From NCBI GenBank assembly GCA_963748295.1, contig CAVVIH010000002.1, positions 248,001 to 312,000 of the forward strand: a DNA stretch of 64,000 bases, given 5' to 3'. The notes under the pieces are model-generated. The model was not told where the DNA came from. It searched no databases and saw only the letters and a list, made by a program, of their open reading frames with translations. The translations under genes were made by a program, and so were the position numbers. Shown piece by piece: positions 32,095-40,581 of this stretch (position 1 is the stretch's first letter; the number at the start of each line of letters is the position of its first letter). Origin of the DNA: CAVVIH01 sp963748295. GTDB taxonomy: Bacteria; Acidobacteriota; Vicinamibacteria; Vicinamibacterales; 2-12-FULL-66-21.

Positions 32095-34134
32095 GACTGT
32101 TTGTCCAGGTCCACGGGCGTGAAGGGCTTGTGCACTTCGGCGAGGCACGCCTCGGGTCGGATCCGGCCGAAGCCCGCCGCATCCTGCCACCGGTAATCGG
32201 ATCCTGGCAGCGGCTGCGCGGTCCGCCGCATGATGCCGGCGATCTGGGTCGCCGTAAGCCGTGGTTCTTTGATCAGCATCATGGCCGCCACGCCGGTCAC
32301 GAACGGGCTCGCCATGCTGGTTCCGGTCATCGCGACCCAGCGCCGATCGGGCGGCGAGAATCCGCGCGCGGCGACCACATCGGTGCCGGGGGCGGCAATT
32401 TCCGGTTTGTTGCGGCCGTCGCGCGTCGGCCCCTGGCTGGAGGATCGATGGATCCGTTCCATCAGGTCCTCACAGTTGCCGACGGAGATGACGCGGAACC
32501 CGCAGGCAATCGAGCTCACCGACGTGCGATCGACATTGCTCCGCGCCGAGAAGTACGAAGGGAACCGCCAGGCGTCGACCTCGCCGATGCGTCCGAGAGG
32601 CCTGGGGTCATCACGCTCGATCCACGCGTCGAACCGCCCGTCGCGCACCTCGATGCCGTGGAGCCGCACGATCCACGTACCCGCCTCGATGCCGACGACG
32701 CGATCCTTCAGCCGCGGGCTGAGAAACAGCGAGATGCGGTTCGCGCCGTTCGCCGGGTTGTAGCGCTCGTTGTAGATCGATACGAACGTTTCGCTCTTCA
32801 GCCGGTGATTCTCGACATACGTTCCCGGCGCCACCGGGCCGATCCACACGCCGGAAGGGGAGCGCAGCCGCACGGAGAACTCGTCCCCCGGCTCGTACCA
32901 GATCTCGAGCTCGTTCTCGGACACGTCGGCGATGCCGTTGCCGACGACCTGCCAGTCGAGGTCGGTTTCGAGGCCGCGCGCGGGGACCTGCCCGCTCGCG
33001 TGGATTCGGCCTGTCAGGTATCCGAGATCGCCGGTGAACTGCGGCGCCTCCTGGCCGGCGTTGCCGGCGGCCACGCAGACGCATCGCCCCGGCGTCATCA
33101 GCGCGGCGTCGATCCACTGGGAGATCGCGCTGGTGCCGTCGTGCGCGTGTCCGTTGGTGCCGAGTGAGACGTTGACGACGGTCGGAATGGGACGTCCGTA
33201 GAGACGTTCCCCCAGGCCGAAGAGATAGTCGACCGCATGCGCGAGCCTGCGTGGAATCGAACAGCGTCGCGCGGCGATCGCGCTCCTCTTCCGACAGCGC
33301 GATCAGCACGCCCGCAATCGCCGCCTCCGGACAGACGCCGCTGTTGCCGGCAGCGATGCTGGCGACGTGGGTGGCGTGCGCGCCGGGTGTCTGGGACGAC
33401 TGGCGGATCAGATCGGTGGGCGCGATCTTGTGCGTCGCGCTCCAGTCGAGCGCCTGCTGCATGCGCTCGTGCGTGAGCTCCACCCCGTAGTCGAACGGCT
33501 CGGGAGGCCCGCCAAAAGGCGAGTCGGCCGGCAGACCCTGATCCCAGATGCGCACGAAGCGGGTCGCGCCGTTGACGACGAAATCCGGGTGCGCAAAGTC
33601 GAACCCGCCGACGTCGACGATGCCGATCAGCACGCGCGGTTGCGAGTACGGATCCGAAGCTGCGGCCGTGCGGGGCGCCGGTTCTGCCGCGGTGCGGGCG
33701 CTCATGACCGGGTGCGGCAGCGAGAGCGGTTCGCCCATTTCGACGTACGAGATTCCGCTCGCCGGCCCCTGATTCATGACCTCTTCGATCTCGCGCGGAC
33801 TCAGTTGCGCCGTCACGAGATTTCCGCGCTGGTATGTGTTGCCTGGAAGCTGGACGCCGGCCGCTTCGGGACCGGCGAGCCGGACGAAACAGCTGACGCG
33901 CACGGCGTCCGTGGCCGGCTGATCGGAGGGAGGCTTCGGCAAGGGTTCGGCCTCCCGCGGACGCTTGACCGCCTGCTGAAGCTTCTCGATCGCCTCGCCG
34001 GCGGGACGCTTCTGTTCCTTGACTTCGACCGCCGCGGACAACTGCGCGCGCAGGTTGTTCACCTCCTCGTCGCCGTTGCAGACGACGCGGAGGCGCGGGC
34101 CGAGTTTCTCGAGGTTCTCCTGTTTGACAGACAT
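32091..34134 (-). CDS. Cytosolic S8 family serine peptidase (subtilase, one frame break)
   Basis: About 680 residues. The N-terminal 170 form a charged region with no signal peptide, so the enzyme is probably intracellular. The catalytic Asp lies in IVDVGGFDF, His in GAHATHVASIAAGNS, and Ser in MTGTSMASPFVTG; the oxyanion Asn is in VAAGNAG. About 150 extra residues between the oxyanion Asn and the Ser resemble a beta-sandwich insert. The frame changes by one extra base near 33235. It is the first gene of a subtilase, metallo-hydrolase, aldo/keto reductase operon with a 4-nt overlap and then a direct junction. Upstream lies a heptamer repeat hairpin. Confidence 0.85.
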
Positions 34135-34138
34135 GACA

Positions 34139-34251
34139 GAAGTACAGAAGTAAGAAGTAAGAAGTAAAGAAGTTGCTTAGAGGTACGAAGTCTACCTCTC
34201 ATTTCGACCTTCTTACTTACTTCTTACTTCTTACTTCTAACTTCTTACTTT
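34139..34251. repeat. Inverted arrays of a 7-bp repeat (GAAGTAA family)
   Basis: The left arm (34139-34173) is a run of GAAGTAA-type heptamers and the right arm (34209-34251) is the complementary TTACTTC-type run, so the whole can fold into a long imperfect hairpin. The right arm encodes the last codons and TAG stop of the hybrid kinase gene (stop at 34237-34239). The left arm abuts the subtilase start. The same family is found at 60713-60791. Confidence 0.8.
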
Positions 34252-35685
34252 CAGAACGTCTTGCGCGATGCGGCGGACGATCTCGGCGGGTTGGGCGGAG
34301 GTCGGGAGCACCTGCCACGTGGCGGCAGGCGAGATCGCGGCGGGCACCCGATACATCACCGCGCCGTTGGCTTCGCTGACGATCAAATCGCAATCGGCCG
34401 CCGTCGCTGGCGGCGGGGCGCCGGATGGCAGCGGCTGCACGGTCACGCGCGCACCCGAGGACTCCAGCAGTGGCTGGATGGCCGATTCGTCGCCCGCTTC
34501 GGAGAAGATCACCACTTTGAGGTTGTCCAGCAGCAGGCCGTCCCCGCGTTCCGTGGCGGCCTCGCGCGGAATCGTCACGATGAACGTCGCGCCCTTTCCG
34601 GTGCCCGGGCTCGAGACCCCGACGGATCCGCCGTGCAGTTCGATCAGCTGCTTGACGACCGCCAGTCCGAGTCCGAGTCCTCCGTGCTTCCGGCTCAAGC
34701 CGCCTTCGCCCTGCCGGAACTGCTCGAAGACGTGAGGGATGAACGCCGGTTCGATGCCGGCCCCGGTGTCCTGCACGGCCAGGATCGCGTCGCGCCCTTC
34801 GGCGGCGAGGGTCACCGTGACGCGCCCGTTCGGCGGCGTGAACTGCACCGAGTTGGTCAGCAGGTTGGTGACGATCTGCTGCAGCCGCGCCTGATCGCCT
34901 GCCACCAGCACCGGCGCGAGGTCCATCTGGACGTCGAGGTTCTTCAGGGTCATCGAATCGCGCACCGATTCGATCGCGCCTTCGATCACCTGCTTCAGAT
35001 CGACGAGCCGCATCTCGAGCTGCAGCTTGCCCTTGGATGCGCGTGAGATGTCGAGCAGGTCGTTGATGAGCTGCGCCTGCATGCGCGCGTTGCGCTCGAT
35101 GCTGTCGAGCGCCCGCTCGCGCGCGGGCTCTTCCAGCGTCGCGTTGCGAAGCTGCCAGATCCAGCCCATCAGCGCGTTGAGCGGCGTTCGCAGCTCGTGC
35201 GAGAGCGTGGCGATGAACTCGTCCTTCAGCCGGTTCGCCTGCTCCGCGATCTCGCGCGCGTCACGCTCGCTTTGCAGCGCCTGGGCGAGCGCCGCTTCGG
35301 CGCGCCGCACGCGAAGGAGCGAGTGCACGGTAGCCACGAGCACGGAGCCGTCGATCGGTTCGATCAGGTACACGTCCGCGCCCTGTTCGAGGCCGCGCAC
35401 GCGGTCCTCGGCTTCGACCGCGGTATTCGAGATCTGCAGGATCTGCAGGGTCGGCGGGCCGTGCTCGGACGCGCGAATCCGCCGCGTCACCTCGAACCCG
35501 CTCATGTCGGGCAGGTTGACGTCGAGGATGACGAGATCCGGACGCTGGCTCGCGATCAGGTCGAGCGCGTCGGATCCGGTTCCCGCGTCCATCACCGTAA
35601 ACCCGCTGCGGCGAAGGGTCTGTACCTTGACGAATCGACCGGCGTCCTGGTCGTCGACGACGAGAATCGTGGCCGGCCGCGTCAC
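34237..35685 (-). CDS. Receiver-histidine kinase hybrid
   Basis: Cytosolic protein of about 482 residues. A receiver comes first (ILVVDDQD, phospho-acceptor in LVILDVNLPD), then a coiled coil, HisKA with SHELRTPLN, HATPase with an N-box (LLTNSVQFT) and G2 (GLGLGLAVVKQL), and a diverged C-terminal domain of about 100 residues that looks like a degenerate receiver lacking a clear acidic pocket. GTG 35685 overlaps the stop of the preceding kinase by 4 nt (GTGA), so I prefer it to upstream codons. It is the last gene of the stressosome-kinase operon. The frame is intact. The stop lies in the heptamer repeat. Confidence 0.88.
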   Translation of the reverse strand: MTRPATILVVDDQDAGRFVKVQTLRRSGFTVMDAGTGSDALDLIASQRPDLVILDVNLPDMSGFEVTRRIRASEHGPPTLQILQISNTAVEAEDRVRGLEQGADVYLIEPIDGSVLVATVHSLLRVRRAEAALAQALQSERDAREIAEQANRLKDEFIATLSHELRTPLNALMGWIWQLRNATLEEPARERALDSIERNARMQAQLINDLLDISRASKGKLQLEMRLVDLKQVIEGAIESVRDSMTLKNLDVQMDLAPVLVAGDQARLQQIVTNLLTNSVQFTPPNGRVTVTLAAEGRDAILAVQDTGAGIEPAFIPHVFEQFRQGEGGLSRKHGGLGLGLAVVKQLIELHGGSVGVSSPGTGKGATFIVTIPREAATERGDGLLLDNLKVVIFSEAGDESAIQPLLESSGARVTVQPLPSGAPPPATAADCDLIVSEANGAVMYRVPAAISPAATWQVLPTSAQPAEIVRRIAQDVLKVRS

Positions 35686-37810
35686 CGTGGCGCCTCGGAA
35701 TCGGCGTGCCTGGTGACGGCGTGGTGAATCGTCGACCGCAGGCTGTCGCGTGTCAGCGTGGATTTGGGCAGGACGGCGAACACGTCGCTGAGGCGCCGCG
35801 TTTCCTCGCCCGACAGGGCCTGGGACGTGACGAGGATGATTGGCACTTTTGCCGTTCTCGGATCCTGCCTCAGCCGTTCGCATACCTGGATGCCGGTCAT
35901 GTCGGTCAAACGCAGGTCCAACAGTATTACATCAGGCGGCAGTTCATGCGTGAGGCGCAGCCCGTCGGCGCCCGACCCGGCCTCGGCGATCTCGTACATC
36001 GGATCGTTGAGCATCTCGCGGACGATGAAGCGGTACGTTTCCTCGTCGTCCACGGTGAGCACCCGCAGGATCCGGGGATCGGGGACCAGCGCTTCGAGCT
36101 TGGACAGCAGCCAGCCGCGGCCAATCGGCTTCACCCCGTAGGCTGAGGCGCCCAGCGCGAAACCCTTCTGCTGATCGTCGATCGTCGAGGCGACGATGAC
36201 CGGGACCGGCGCCGTTCGCTCCTCGCGCTTGAGCCTGGTGAGGAAATCCCAGGCCTCTTCGCCCTGCAGACGGAGATCCAGCACGATCGCCGCCGGACGG
36301 AGTGCGTCGAGCACCGATTCCGCCGCGGCCACCGAGCGCGCCGGCACGACCTGGAACCGCGTGCCCTCGAGCAGCCGCTCGTAAAGCAGCAGATCCTCCT
36401 CGGAGTCTTCGACGACGAGCACCGGTGTCCGGCCTTCCGCGATGGGCGCAATCAGCGCCGCTCTGGTGGCTCGGTACGACCATGGGAATCGTCACCGAGA
36501 ACGTCGAGCCCGACGCCAAGCGTGCTCTGCACGGAGATCGTGCCGCCGAGCAGCTCCGCCAGGCGCTTGGATAGCGGCAGGCCCAGGCCGGTGCCCTTCA
36601 CGCGGCGCTGCAGCGGGTTCTCGATCTGCACGAACTCGTCGAAGACGCGTTCGATGTCCTGCTCGGGGATGCCGATGCCGGTATCGGCAACGGCGAACTC
36701 CACGGCGTCGCGCTGCGGCGTCAGCCGCGCCGATGACGCGGACCTCGCCGCGCTCGGTGTATTTCAGCGCGTTGGAGATGAAGTTGCGCAGGATCTGCGA
36801 GATCTTGCTCTCGTCCGAGTAGATCGGCGGCACGTCGTCCGGCATCCTCGAAGACTGCAGCGCCAGCGACTGGTTGACGAGCAGCGGCCGCAGCATGCCG
36901 CGCAGCGCGCCGAACAGGGCCGCCACTTCGAACGGCGCCGGGCGAACCTCGATCTTGCCGGCTTCGACCTTCGCGATATCCAGCAGGTCGTCGACGAGGT
37001 CCGACAGCTGCTGCGCCGATTTGCGGATGTAGAACAGCTCGTCCTTCTGCTCGGGGCTCGCGCCGAGCCGCTCCGCGAGCAGCTGCGTCAACGCGAGGAT
37101 CGAGTTGACCGGCGTCCGGAACTCGTGGGTCATGTTCGACAGGAACCGCGTCTTCAGCTCGTCGGCCCGGCGCAGGTGATCGGCGCGCTCGTCGAGCTCC
37201 GCGTAGAGCGCGACCACGCCGCGATTCGTGTCTTCGAGCTCGCGGTTGACGCGCTCGAGCTCCTCCTGGCGGGCGCGCAGCTCGTCGAGCGCCCGCAGCA
37301 GCTCCTGGTTCTGCTGTCTGATTTCCTCGGCCGGCCCGGACGGCGGCTCCGCCAGCAGCCGCGCGGCCAGCTGCTCGAGTCCCGCCGTCGTGAGCATCGG
37401 CGCGCGCCGCGGCAGCATCTTCTTGATCGTGATCGTCGTTCCCGACGAGTCGGACTTCACCTCGAAGGTGTCCATCAGCCGCCGGGTGCCGACGATGCCA
37501 AGCCCCATCCCGGTTCGCGAGTGGTACCGCCCCGACAGGACGTCGTCCAGATTCGCGATGCCGGGGCCGTGATCCGACACGCGAATCGTCAGGACCTGCG
37601 GCGCCAGCGCGCCTTCGACGAGATAGTCGACGAGGCCGCCACGGGCGTACTGAAATGCATTGCGCGCGAGCTCGGAAACGGCGGTGGCGATGCGGGTCTG
37701 TTCGAGCGTGTCGAAACCAAGCTGCGGCCGAGATCGTCCTGGCGCGGCGCCTGCGCGTCGACGACGTCGTGCTCCTGCAGCAGCCGCACGGACAACAGGT
37801 GGCCGTTCAC
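35682..37810 (-). CDS. RsbT-like domain fused to hybrid histidine kinase with two receivers (five frame breaks)
   Basis: Unusual domain chain of about 705 residues. The N-terminal 130 residues are an RsbT/RsbW-type ATP-binding domain (VSELARNAF, DHGPGIAN, TGMGLGIVG). A long coiled coil leads to HisKA (THEFRTPVNS), HATPase (ADTGIGIPE, GTGLGLPLSKRL) and two receivers (VLVVEDSEEDLL with IVLDLRLQGEE; VLTVDDEETY with VILLDLRLTD). GTG 37810 overlaps the stop of the upstream phosphatase by 4 nt. Frames change near 37750, 37725, 36715, 36500 and 36450, each net +1; all domain cores are conserved across the breaks. In this operon the RsbT-like part may couple stressosome state to the kinase. I know of RsbT-like domains in phosphatase fusions, but this arrangement seems uncommon. 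Confidence 0.78.
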
Positions 37811-38822
37811 GCCGCCTCACGTCCGACGACAACCGTCACGTCGTCGCGCTGCCGGTTGAAGTCGCGATAGAGCACGGCGGCGATTACACCCGGATGCCGC
37901 AGTCGAAGTCCTGGATAGTCGTCGAGCGACCAGCGTGAGCCGAGCCCATCCGAGTGCATCACGAAAACCGCGTCAGCCTCCCACGGGTACGAGTACTCGC
38001 GAAACTCCCGCGCCTGATGGCCCAGCGTTCCGTTCAGCGAAACCGCGTGCCGCACCGTTCCTGGACGGCAGATCGCCCCGGCGATGTTGCCGACGCCGGC
38101 GAACTTCATCGTGCCGCGCGCCGGAAGGATTTCCGCAATCGCTGCCGCCGCGCCGCGCGTATGCCGCAGCGCCGAAATGCATGTCCTCCAGGAAGATCGC
38201 CACATCGGCTTTCGTTACGCGTATCGACCGCTCCGATCGCGGCGCTGGATGCTTCGCCGGCTTGCAGGCCGTGCCCGAGCCCGTCGGCGACGAACGCGAA
38301 CGCGCCATCGGCATGATGGTGAACCTGCCACGCATCGCCGCAGACGGTTTCGCCGGCCTTCGGAATCGATATGCCGGCGAACTCGAGCCGATGCGGCGCC
38401 GGTCCGCGTGGTCCGGTTCCGCGCGCAGCCGCGTCAGGACGACCGTGCCGCGCTCCGGGCTGCGAGTAGATGTCGAAGTCGTCGGACAGCCGCTGCACGG
38501 CGCCGAGGCCGGTGCCGGACGTTCCGGCCGTGGAATGTCCGTCGGCGAGCGAGCGTGCCACGTCGGCCATGCCCGGTCCGCGATCGATCGCGATAATCTC
38601 GACCTCGGCCGACCGCGCGCTCCGCACCGGTCGCACCAGCATTTCGCCGCCGCCCGCCGCGTGCTTGACGAGGTTCGTCGCCAGCTCGGTGGCGACGATG
38701 CCCGCCCGATGGGCGTCTTCCTGCTCGAAACCGGCGGCCTCGGCGGCTTCCTGCGCCGCAAACCGCGCGGCGGAGGGCTGGCTGGGTTCGGTGACGGGCA
38801 CCCGGCGGTGTGGCGACGTCAT
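37807..38822 (-). CDS. RsbW/RsbT-like ATPase fused to SpoIIE-type phosphatase (frames broken)
   Basis: About 338 residues. The N-terminal half is a serine/threonine-kinase-type ATP-binding domain (ATELATNLVKHA, DRGPGMAD, GTGLGAVQRL). The C-terminal half is a PP2C-type phosphatase (ETVCGDAW, FVADGLGHG, HSDGLGSRW, DDVTVVVG), similar to RsbX, which resets the stressosome by removing phosphate from RsbR and RsbS. ATG 38822 overlaps the rsbT stop by 4 nt; ATG 38828 is an alternative. Frame changes near 38450, 38390, 38220 and 38165: three net +1 and one net +2 or -1. Position directly after rsbT fits a feedback phosphatase. Confidence 0.78.
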
Positions 38823-39225
38823 TTCCATCGGGTGATGACCACGCGCGTGCCCGCGCCCGGAGTGGACGTGATCGAGAACTCGTTCGACAGCCGCTTCGCG
38901 CCGGACAGGCCGAGCCCCAGGCCGCCGCCCGTCGAGTATCCGTCCCTCATGGCGAGCGCCATGTCTGCAATTCCCGGACCTGCGTCCTCGAACATCAGCC
39001 GCAGCCCGCGGCGCACGCCGTCGGTGACGACTTCGATCGTCGCGCTGGCCGCCGCCGCCATGCTGAATCGTGTTCCGCGCCGAGCTCGCTCGCGGCCGTG
39101 ACGATCTTCGTCTGATCCACGAGGCTGAAGCCGAGCTCGATCGCCTTCCGCCGGACCGCCTGCCGGACGATGACGATGTGTTCCGAGGACGCCAGCGGCA
39201 GCGAATCAGCGGAGGCTGTGGCCAT
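38819..39225 (-). CDS. rsbT: RsbT-type serine kinase of the stressosome (two frame breaks)
   Basis: Switch kinase that phosphorylates RsbS and RsbR and, once released, activates a downstream output. About 135 residues. Once two extra bases near 39059 and 39018 are ignored it reads continuously: VDQTKIVTAASEL, then ARNTIQHGGGG (N-box), FEDAGPGIADM (G1), and GGLGLGLSGAKRL (G2). It ends in VVITRWK, like other RsbT proteins. ATG 39225 overlaps the end of rsbS by 20 nt; ATG 39243 is an in-frame alternative. Gene order R-S-T matches classical stressosome loci. Confidence 0.85.
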
Positions 39226-39595
39226 TCTCACGCCCAGCTCCATCGAGTGATGCCGACAGCAGATCCATGCCGCGCTCGACGTTGAGCGCCGTCCGCACGC
39301 CGGCCAGCGACATGCCCAGCTCGACGAGCGTGATCGCCACTGCCGGGCGCATGCCGACGACCACGGTCTCGGCGTCGAGCACGCGCGACATCGCCGCGAT
39401 GTTTCCGAGCATCCGGCCGATGAAGGAGTCGACCATCTCGAGCGACGAGATATCGATGAGCACGCCCTGCGCGCCGGTCTCGGCGATGCGGGCGGTCAGG
39501 TCGTCCTGGAGCTGCATCGCGAGCCGGTCGTGCATGTCGACCTGGATCGACACCAGCAGGAACGCCCCCATCTTGAGGATCGGAATGCGTTCCAT
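39206..39595 (-). CDS. rsbS: RsbS-type STAS protein of the stressosome core
   Basis: Single STAS domain of about 129 residues (from MERIPILKMGAFLLVSIQVD). It keeps the phosphorylatable serine region (VLIDISSLEMVDSFIGRML). ATG 39595 starts 4 nt after a TAG that would end rsbR in one frame. In another frame rsbR reads through into rsbS without a stop, so a fused RsbR-RsbS protein cannot be excluded. It overlaps rsbT by 20 nt. Confidence 0.85.
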   Translation of the reverse strand: MERIPILKMGAFLLVSIQVDMHDRLAMQLQDDLTARIAETGAQGVLIDISSLEMVDSFIGRMLGNIAAMSRVLDAETVVVGMRPAVAITLVELGMSLAGVRTALNVERGMDLLSASLDGAGRENGHSLR

Positions 39596-39599
39596 CGAA

Positions 39600-40499
39600 C
39601 TAGTCCGCGCTGGCGCCTGGCGCGCCGGCCGGTCCCCCGGAGCGGCCGACTTGCGAACAACGGCCTGGCCGGTACGCTTCAGCGCGACGGCGAACGCGTC
39701 GGCCAGCGTGGCCTTCGTGGTGACGCTGTTGAGGTCCACGCCGAGGTGGACGATCGTCTGCGCGATCTGCGGACGGATGCCGCTGATGATGCAGTCGGCG
39801 CCCATCAGGCGGGCGGCGGCCACGGTCTTCAGCAGGTGCTGCGCGACCAGCGTATCGACGGTCGGCACGCCGGTGATGTCCAGGATCGCGATGAGCGACC
39901 CCGTCTCGACGATGCGCTGCAGCAGGCTCTCCATGACGACCTGCGTGCGCGCGCTGTCGAGCGTGCCGATGAGCGGCAGCGCGAGGATGCCGGTCCACAG
40001 CGTGACCACCGGCGTCGACAGCTCGAGCATCTCCTGCTGCTGGCGCCCGATGATCTCGTCGCGCGCCTTCTGGTAGGCCTCTGTCGTGTAGAGTCCGAGC
40101 GCGTCGATCACCGCCGTCGTCGCTCCAGATCTCGTCGGCGAGCGCACCGCCATCCGAGATGCTTTCGCGCAGCTGCTTGAAGAGTGGCTGTTTCAGGGAG
40201 AACACGAAGGTTGCCGTCTCCGTAGGGCTGAACCCCAGCAGCGCGCGCGCCTGCGAGACCCGGCTGAGCATCTCGCGAACGTTCGCCCAGGCCGGCCCGT
40301 GGACGTCATCGAGCCGGCCGGACTCGCTCGCCTGGACGAAGGCGCTCAGGAAATCGCGTGATTGCCGGTGCAGATCGGCCTCGCTCATCAGGTCGCGGCG
40401 TGTCGTGATGCTCTCTGTCTGCCGCTGCATCCATTCGCGAAGGATCGCCTGCTCGTGCGTTCTGATGATTTCAGGCAACTGCGTGCCGCTCATCTTCAT
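39600..40499 (-). CDS. rsbR: RsbR-type stressosome protein (frame broken)
   Basis: About 300 residues. The N-terminal part is an all-helical RsbR_N globin-like sensor (HEQAILREWMQRQ, and the segment ALLGFSPTETATFVFSLK). The C-terminal part is a STAS domain with the conserved phospho-threonine context AILDITGVPTVDT. ATG 40499 is preceded by GAGGG. One extra base near 40125, between the sensor and the linker helix, breaks the frame. The end is ambiguous: the TAG at 39600 fits the rsbS start, but reaching it needs a second, net +2 (or -1) change. A 26-bp palindrome overlaps the probable promoter. Confidence 0.82.
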   Translation of the reverse strand: MKMSGTQLPEIIRTHEQAILREWMQRQTESITTRRDLMSEADLHRQSRDFLSAFVQASESGRLDDVHGPAWANVREMLSRVSQARALLGFSPTETATFVFSLKQPLFKQLRESISDGGALADEIWSDDGGDRRARTLHDRGLPEGARRDHRAPAAGDARAVDAGGHAVDRHPRAAAHRHARQRAHAGRHGEPAAAHRRDGVAHRDPGHHRRADRRYAGRAAPAEDRGRRPPDGRRLHHQRHPSADRADDRPPRRGPQQRHHEGHAGRRVRRRAEAYRPGRCSQVGRSGGPAGAPGASAD

Positions 40500-40519
40500 G
40501 TATGCCCTCGGAGGAAAAA

Positions 40520-40545
40520 CGTCAACTATACAGCACAAGTTGACG
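40520..40545. promoter_or_regulatory. Palindrome over the probable stressosome promoter
   Basis: CGTCAACT and AGTTGACG form a perfect 8-bp inverted repeat with a 10-nt spacer. On the minus strand TATAGT (40530-40525) lies inside it, a plausible -10 for rsbR. An operator is more likely than a terminator because there is no T-tract and the arms are separated by one helical turn. Confidence 0.5.
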
Positions 40546-40581
40546 AGGGATTGTTGAGCTGGACAGCCGGAAGCGGACCAA

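Noticed and set aside
34139..34251. Small RNA gene
   Set aside because: The hairpin is made of simple heptamers, overlaps a coding end and a start region, and has no separate promoter.
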